From positions 20,982 through 36,543 of the forward strand of contig MKSH01000034.1 in assembly GCA_001898095.1 (NCBI GenBank): 15,562 nucleotides of DNA, given 5' to 3'. Under the pieces are notes generated by a model, which worked only from the letters and a program-made list of their open reading frames with translations, was not told the DNA's origin and searched no databases. Made by a program: the position numbers and the translations under genes. The stretch is from Solirubrobacterales bacterium 70-9 (GTDB lineage Bacteria > Actinomycetota > Thermoleophilia > Solirubrobacterales > 70-9). Below are positions 12,468 to 15,562 of the stretch, piece after piece; the stretch's first letter is position 1, and each line of letters opens with the position of its first letter.

Positions 12468-13217
12468 TCAGCCCGCGCGGTGGCGATGGCGGTGCGGCCG
12501 GTGGATACGGAATTCGCGCAGCGCCGGGGTCGCGTCGGTTCCGGCGGCTCCGATCGCGCGGACGCGGAAGGCGTGGCGACCGGCCGCCAGATGCCTGTAG
12601 ATCGACGGCGAGGAGCACTTCCGCCAGGTCTTGCCGTCGAGCTTGCATTCGAAGCCGGTCGCGGGTGCCCCGGTCGCGCCGAAGCGGAACTTCGCCGTCC
12701 GGCCTTTGATCCTCGCTTTTTCGATCGCCGTCCCCGGCACCGCCGGCTTCGACCCGGTCGACGCAGGAGCAGGCACGCACGGCGGGGCGACCGGGACGAG
12801 CTCGAAGGCGCCGATGTCGACGACCGCGGGCGGGTTCGGCGGGCTGCAGTTGAGGTGCCCGGGCAGCGAGCGGGTGTTGCCTTCGAGGTCGGTGGCACCG
12901 TTGAAGGGGTTGTCGATCCCGGCGTCGATGGTCGGCGAGCCGATCGCCTCATGGTAGTTGCCGGTGGCGGGGTCGACGAACTTCGGCGCCGCGGTGACCG
13001 CCGCGGTCGAGGTGACGGTGCCCACCGTCTTGCCCTGAAGGGCGGAATGATCGAAGACGATCGAGGTCATCGCGCCGTTGTTGTCCCGGGTTTCGGCGGC
13101 GATTTCGCCGATGGCGATCACGTTCGTCGCTTCGATCAGGGCGGCGATCGCGACGACTCCCGTGATGCCCACCGCGAACGATTCCGGACCTTCGGCGATC
13201 ACCGTGTCGTTGCGCAT
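12468..13217 (-). CDS. Secreted beta-helix protein, C-terminal fragment after a frameshift
   Basis: The frame runs 249 codons from ATG 13217. It continues the beta-helix of the gene at 13199-13753 in another reading frame: parallel-strand repeats (TMRNDTVIAEG, IEATNVIAIGEIA), then the choice-of-anchor Q-like end SPTIDAGIDNPFNGATDLEG with VDIGAFELVP. Next come a Pro-rich linker and a beta-sandwich (about 165-235) with FECKLDGKTWRKCSSP and LAAGRHAFRVRAIGAAG, the repeat domain I associate with exported proteins of Solirubrobacterales. It ends in a His/Arg-rich tail (HRPHRHRHRAG). There is no signal peptide here, so alone it would not be exported; one added base near 13228-13232 would join both parts into a protein of about 430 aa. 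Translation from ATG 13217 is possible but not supported by a ribosome binding site. Low-complexity CCGCC repeats follow the stop codon. Confidence 0.7.
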   Translation of the reverse strand: MRNDTVIAEGPESFAVGITGVVAIAALIEATNVIAIGEIAAETRDNNGAMTSIVFDHSALQGKTVGTVTSTAAVTAAPKFVDPATGNYHEAIGSPTIDAGIDNPFNGATDLEGNTRSLPGHLNCSPPNPPAVVDIGAFELVPVAPPCVPAPASTGSKPAVPGTAIEKARIKGRTAKFRFGATGAPATGFECKLDGKTWRKCSSPSIYRHLAAGRHAFRVRAIGAAGTDATPALREFRIHRPHRHRHRAG

Positions 13218-13753
13218 GGTCGGCGCGCCGGGTGCACGCCCTGGACGAAGATCCCCGCGGAGCTTTCCCCCTTGGCGACCAGCAGGCTGTTGGTCAGCGA
13301 CCAGTTCATCCCCGGCCGCAGCGCCAGGGCACCGGGGCCGTTGGCGATCAGTTCCAGGTGGTCGAAGACGTTGCCGTCGGCGTAGGCGAACAGGCTGCCC
13401 TCAAGGGCTTCGGTCGATTCGATCGCCAGGTTCGAGATCTGCAGCGGTTCACCGGACTTCAGCGGCCCCACTTCTTTGGCCCCGACGATCCGCGGTCGCG
13501 GCTGCCCGGCGACGCCGTGGATGTTCAACGCGACCGTTGCTTCGATCGTCGCCGCCACCGGATAGGTCCCCGGCGTGACGACGACTTCGTCGCCGGCGGT
13601 CGCCGCGGTGATCGCGTAGGCGAGCGAGCAGGGCGCGCCTTCGGTGCAGGTGCCGGAACCGACACCGCCGGGCGAGGCGTATCGCGTCGCCCCGAGCGCC
13701 GTCGCGGGCAGCACGAGCAACGCCATCGCCGCCAGGAGCAGGGCCCGTCTCAT
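13199..13753 (-). CDS. Secreted beta-helix protein, N-terminal fragment before a frameshift
   Basis: A 184-aa frame beginning with a signal peptide (MRRALLLAAMALLVLPATALGA, probable cleavage after residue 22). It then has the typical opening of right-handed beta-helix surface proteins: TRYASPGGVGSGTCTEGAPC (two Cys that may pair), SLAYAITAATAGDEVVVTPG and TYPVAATIEATVALNIHGVA. Parallel beta-helix rungs follow to about residue 170. It then leaves the conserved frame (HPARRPCATTR) and stops, while the beta-helix continues in the next frame at 13217. The gene is therefore a pseudogene, a sequencing or assembly error, or a case of programmed frameshifting; the first two are likelier. The ATG at 13753 has AGGA 7 nt upstream, but both lie in a perfect palindrome (13751-13777). 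Function is unknown; relatives include polysaccharide-degrading and adhesive proteins. Confidence 0.8.
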   Translation of the reverse strand: MRRALLLAAMALLVLPATALGATRYASPGGVGSGTCTEGAPCSLAYAITAATAGDEVVVTPGTYPVAATIEATVALNIHGVAGQPRPRIVGAKEVGPLKSGEPLQISNLAIESTEALEGSLFAYADGNVFDHLELIANGPGALALRPGMNWSLTNSLLVAKGESSAGIFVQGVHPARRPCATTR

Positions 13754-13777
13754 CGCGCGATCCTAGATCGCGCGATG
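13751..13777. promoter_or_regulatory. Perfect 12-bp palindrome over the beta-helix gene start codon
   Basis: CATCGCGCGATC (13751-13762) and GATCGCGCGATG (13766-13777) are exact inverted repeats around CTA. The ATG of the beta-helix gene forms the base of one arm and its AGGA ribosome site lies at the loop, so an mRNA hairpin would hide the start. Each arm holds the octamer TCGCGCGA, centres 15 bp apart, which could also be a repressor site. Which of these applies, if either, is inference. Confidence 0.6.
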
Positions 13778-13817
13778 CCGCCGGTCCAGCCCGCCGGGAG
13801 CCGGGCGGACGCGTCTT

Positions 13818-14645
13818 CTAGCGCCGCGCCTCGCGGCCGGTCAGCGCTTTGTAGAGGTCGTTCGCGCGGGTGCCGGTGAGCGCGGCGACCACCGAGGCGG
13901 CGGCGCGCGGACGGGCACCGGACTGGACCAGGTGGCGGAGGGCGTCGACGGCGAAGCCGACGTCCTGGCCGTGCTCGGAGGTCGCCGCCGGGCCGATCAC
14001 GAGGACGATCTCCCCGCGCACGTCGCCGCGGAAGTGCCGCGCCAGCTCGCCGAGGGTGCCGCGGGCGACTTCCTCGTGGACCTTGGTCAGCTCGCGGCAG
14101 ATCGCCGCCTCGCGGTCGGGGGCGATCGCCGCCAGGGCGCTGAGGCTCTCCCCCACCCGCCGCGGCGACTCGAAGCAGACGACGGTCTCGGTCGAGCGCA
14201 GCACCCGCTCCATCTCCCCGGCCCGGCGCGGCAGGAAGCCCTCGAAGCGCCAGCGGTCGGTCGGCAGGCCCGAGGCGACCAGCGCCACCGGCACCACCGA
14301 GGGCCCGGGCAGGACGGTCACCTCGAGGTCGCGGTCGATGCAGCGGCGGATCAGCTTGAAGCCCGGGTCGGAGATCCCCGGCATGCCCGCGTCGGAGACC
14401 AGCGCCACGAGGTAGCCGCGCTCGATCTGCTGGGTCAACTCGACCGCGCGGGCCGATTCGTTGCCCTCGTGGTTGGAGATCAGCCGCGGCGCCGGGCGGA
14501 TCGCGAGGCGGTCGAGCAGCTGGCCGGTGCGACGGGTGTCCTCGCAGGCGATGAAGTCAGCGGAGACGAGCGCCTCGCGGATCCGCGGGCTGACGTCATC
14601 CATGTTGCCGATCGGCGTCGGGCAGACGACCAGCGCGCCCGGCAT
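13818..14645 (-). CDS. rsmI: 16S rRNA (cytidine1402-2'-O)-methyltransferase
   Basis: Methylates the ribose of C1402 in the decoding centre of 16S rRNA, using S-adenosylmethionine. The 275-aa protein belongs to the tetrapyrrole-methylase fold. Family motifs in order: VVCPTPIGNMDDVSPR (6-21), ACEDTRRTGQLL (33-44), ISNHEGNE (56-63), LVSDAGMPGISDPG (82-95), VLPGPSVVPVALVASGLPTD (111-130), FEGFLPRR (134-141) and FESPRR (158-163). The C-terminal helical part (VVAALTGTRANDLYKALTG) is also typical. The ATG at 14645 overlaps the glucokinase stop as TGATG, so translation is probably coupled. It is the usual upstream neighbour of metG in the Bacillus-type order, but here 2.9 kb of other genes intervene. 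The 64-bp downstream gap contains a 5-bp GC hairpin and the beta-helix start palindrome. Confidence 0.95.
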   Translation of the reverse strand: MPGALVVCPTPIGNMDDVSPRIREALVSADFIACEDTRRTGQLLDRLAIRPAPRLISNHEGNESARAVELTQQIERGYLVALVSDAGMPGISDPGFKLIRRCIDRDLEVTVLPGPSVVPVALVASGLPTDRWRFEGFLPRRAGEMERVLRSTETVVCFESPRRVGESLSALAAIAPDREAAICRELTKVHEEVARGTLGELARHFRGDVRGEIVLVIGPAATSEHGQDVGFAVDALRHLVQSGARPRAAASVVAALTGTRANDLYKALTGREARR

Positions 14646-15562
14646 CAGCCTGCTTTCAGGAGCTCGGTGCGGGCCAAGGCCGCGGCGCCGATCATCCCGG
14701 CGTCGTTGCCGAGCGTCGCGGCGGCGATCGGGGTCTCGTTCATCGGCCGCAGCGCCCGCTCGCGGACTTCCTTGCGGGCCGGATCAAGCAGCAGGTCGCC
14801 CGCCGCGATCACGCCGCCGCCGATCACGATCACTTCCGGCTCGAAGATGTTGGCGAAGCTGGAGCAGGCGACGCCAAGGCGGCTGCCGATCAGGTCGAAG
14901 ACGCCGATCGCCGTCTCGTCGCCGGCCAGCGCCGCTTCGGTGACCGCCAGCCCGTCGACCTCCTTACCTTCGGCGAGCACCTTGCCGAGCGCCGAGTCGG
15001 GGGCCGATTCGGCGGCCGCGTGGCCCTCGCGGCCGAGCGCCGTCCCCGAGGCAAGCGACTCGACGCAACCGTGGTTCGGGCAGTTGCCCTGGCAGGGCGG
15101 GCCGTCGACCTGGATCACCACGTGGCCGAGCTCGGCACCCGCGCCGGTGGCGCCGCGGAAGATCTCGCCGCCGAGGATCAGCCCGCCGCCGATCCCGGTG
15201 CCGATCGTCAGCATCACCATCGTCGGCCTGTCGCGGGCGGCGCCGTAGAGGTACTCGGCGTAGGCGGCGACGTTGCCGTCGTTGTCGAGGAAGACCGGCA
15301 GGCCGACCCGTTCGGAGACGACGTCGCGGACCGGCAGGTTCAGCATCGGCAGGTTGACCGCGGAGACGGCTTCGCCGCGCTCCTGGTTGATCGTCGCCGG
15401 GATGCCGAGGCCGACCGCGACCGCGTCGGGGCGGGCGGCGCGCGCGGCGTTCACCTCGCGCACCAGCAGCTCGATCAATTCGTCCTGGTCCTGGCCGCGG
15501 GAGGTCTCGCGGCTCTCCCACAGGGTCTCGACTCCGGCCAGGACGCCGACCTGGATCTTCGT
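14645..15562 (-). CDS. ROK-family glucokinase (N-terminus cut by window edge)
   Basis: About 305 codons are visible, beginning TKIQVGVLAGVETLWESRET at the right edge. That places the missing DxGGT phosphate-binding start just outside, so only the first 10-20 residues are lost. ROK motifs: VFLDNDGNVAAYAEY (catalytic Asp in the DND-N stretch), LTIGTGIGGGLILGGEIFRG (ATP/phosphate binding), the zinc-site region AELGHVVIQVDG ... CQGNCPNHGCVESLASG (His plus three Cys) and VIVIGGGVIAAGDLLLDP. The CxGNCPNxGC form is the variant common in actinobacterial glucokinases. It probably phosphorylates glucose using ATP, possibly also polyphosphate; the donor cannot be told from sequence. An internal TTG at 15478 is not the start because conserved ROK sequence continues upstream. 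Its stop overlaps the rsmI start by one base. Confidence 0.93.
   Translation of the reverse strand, partial: TKIQVGVLAGVETLWESRETSRGQDQDELIELLVREVNAARAARPDAVAVGLGIPATINQERGEAVSAVNLPMLNLPVRDVVSERVGLPVFLDNDGNVAAYAEYLYGAARDRPTMVMLTIGTGIGGGLILGGEIFRGATGAGAELGHVVIQVDGPPCQGNCPNHGCVESLASGTALGREGHAAAESAPDSALGKVLAEGKEVDGLAVTEAALAGDETAIGVFDLIGSRLGVACSSFANIFEPEVIVIGGGVIAAGDLLLDPARKEVRERALRPMNETPIAAATLGNDAGMIGAAALARTELLKAG

Noticed and set aside
1..15562. CRISPR array, insertion sequence, phage genes or toxin-antitoxin pair
   Set aside because: No regularly spaced repeats, transposase or integrase motifs, or paired small genes of those kinds are visible on either strand.

Overview
All of the window is GC-rich DNA with long overlapping open frames on both strands, as expected of a high-GC actinobacterium. 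The secreted beta-helix protein ends in a domain with Cys-bearing 'FECKLDG..W.KC..P' and 'LAAGRHAFRVRA' stretches. From memory, that domain is typical of Thermoleophilia/Solirubrobacterales, so I infer that group; no rRNA or marker search could be run.

Almost every gene lies on the minus strand, so transcription runs from the right edge to the left. In that order: a ROK glucokinase (cut by the right edge) coupled to rsmI; a secreted beta-helix gene broken by a frameshift; a Ser-rich lipoprotein; a two-gene plus-strand island (DUF1801 and SnoaL/NTF2-like proteins); metG; a small unknown protein; tatD, rsmA and ispE in close array; a DedA-PAP2 fusion overlapping a small two-helix membrane protein; a PucR/CdaR-type regulator; tRNA-Gln(TTG); an HdeD-type membrane protein; glmU and prs; and the start of a glycerophosphodiesterase. 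The order rsmI, metG, tatD, rsmA, ispE, glmU, prs is the old backbone order known from Bacillus. Here it is interrupted twice, between rsmI and metG (about 2.9 kb) and between ispE and glmU (about 3.8 kb). The backbone genes serve translation (rsmI, metG, rsmA, tRNA-Gln), isoprenoid precursors (ispE), cell-wall UDP-GlcNAc (glmU) and PRPP supply (prs). The inserted genes are mostly membrane or exported proteins.

The most unusual content is a set of large palindromes. A perfect 22-bp inverted repeat with a 3-nt loop lies between tRNA-Gln and pucR (3312-3358). A second, slightly decayed copy with the same 17-base left end lies inside ispE (6981-7025). It appears as an in-frame insert of about 15 residues between the GGGSADAA and GADVP motifs. 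This resembles in-frame palindromic elements such as those of Rickettsia, but I know of no described family with this sequence. A third palindrome with 25-bp arms and nested hairpins overlaps the ispE stop codon (6420-6487), and a fourth begins at the metG stop codon (9363-9405). A different perfect palindrome made of two TCGCGCGA octamers overlaps the start codon of the beta-helix gene (13751-13777). The same octamer is paired at 21-bp spacing at the 3' end of hdeD.

No CRISPR array, transposase, rRNA, phage gene or origin is visible. No gene-free stretch exceeds 300 bases.
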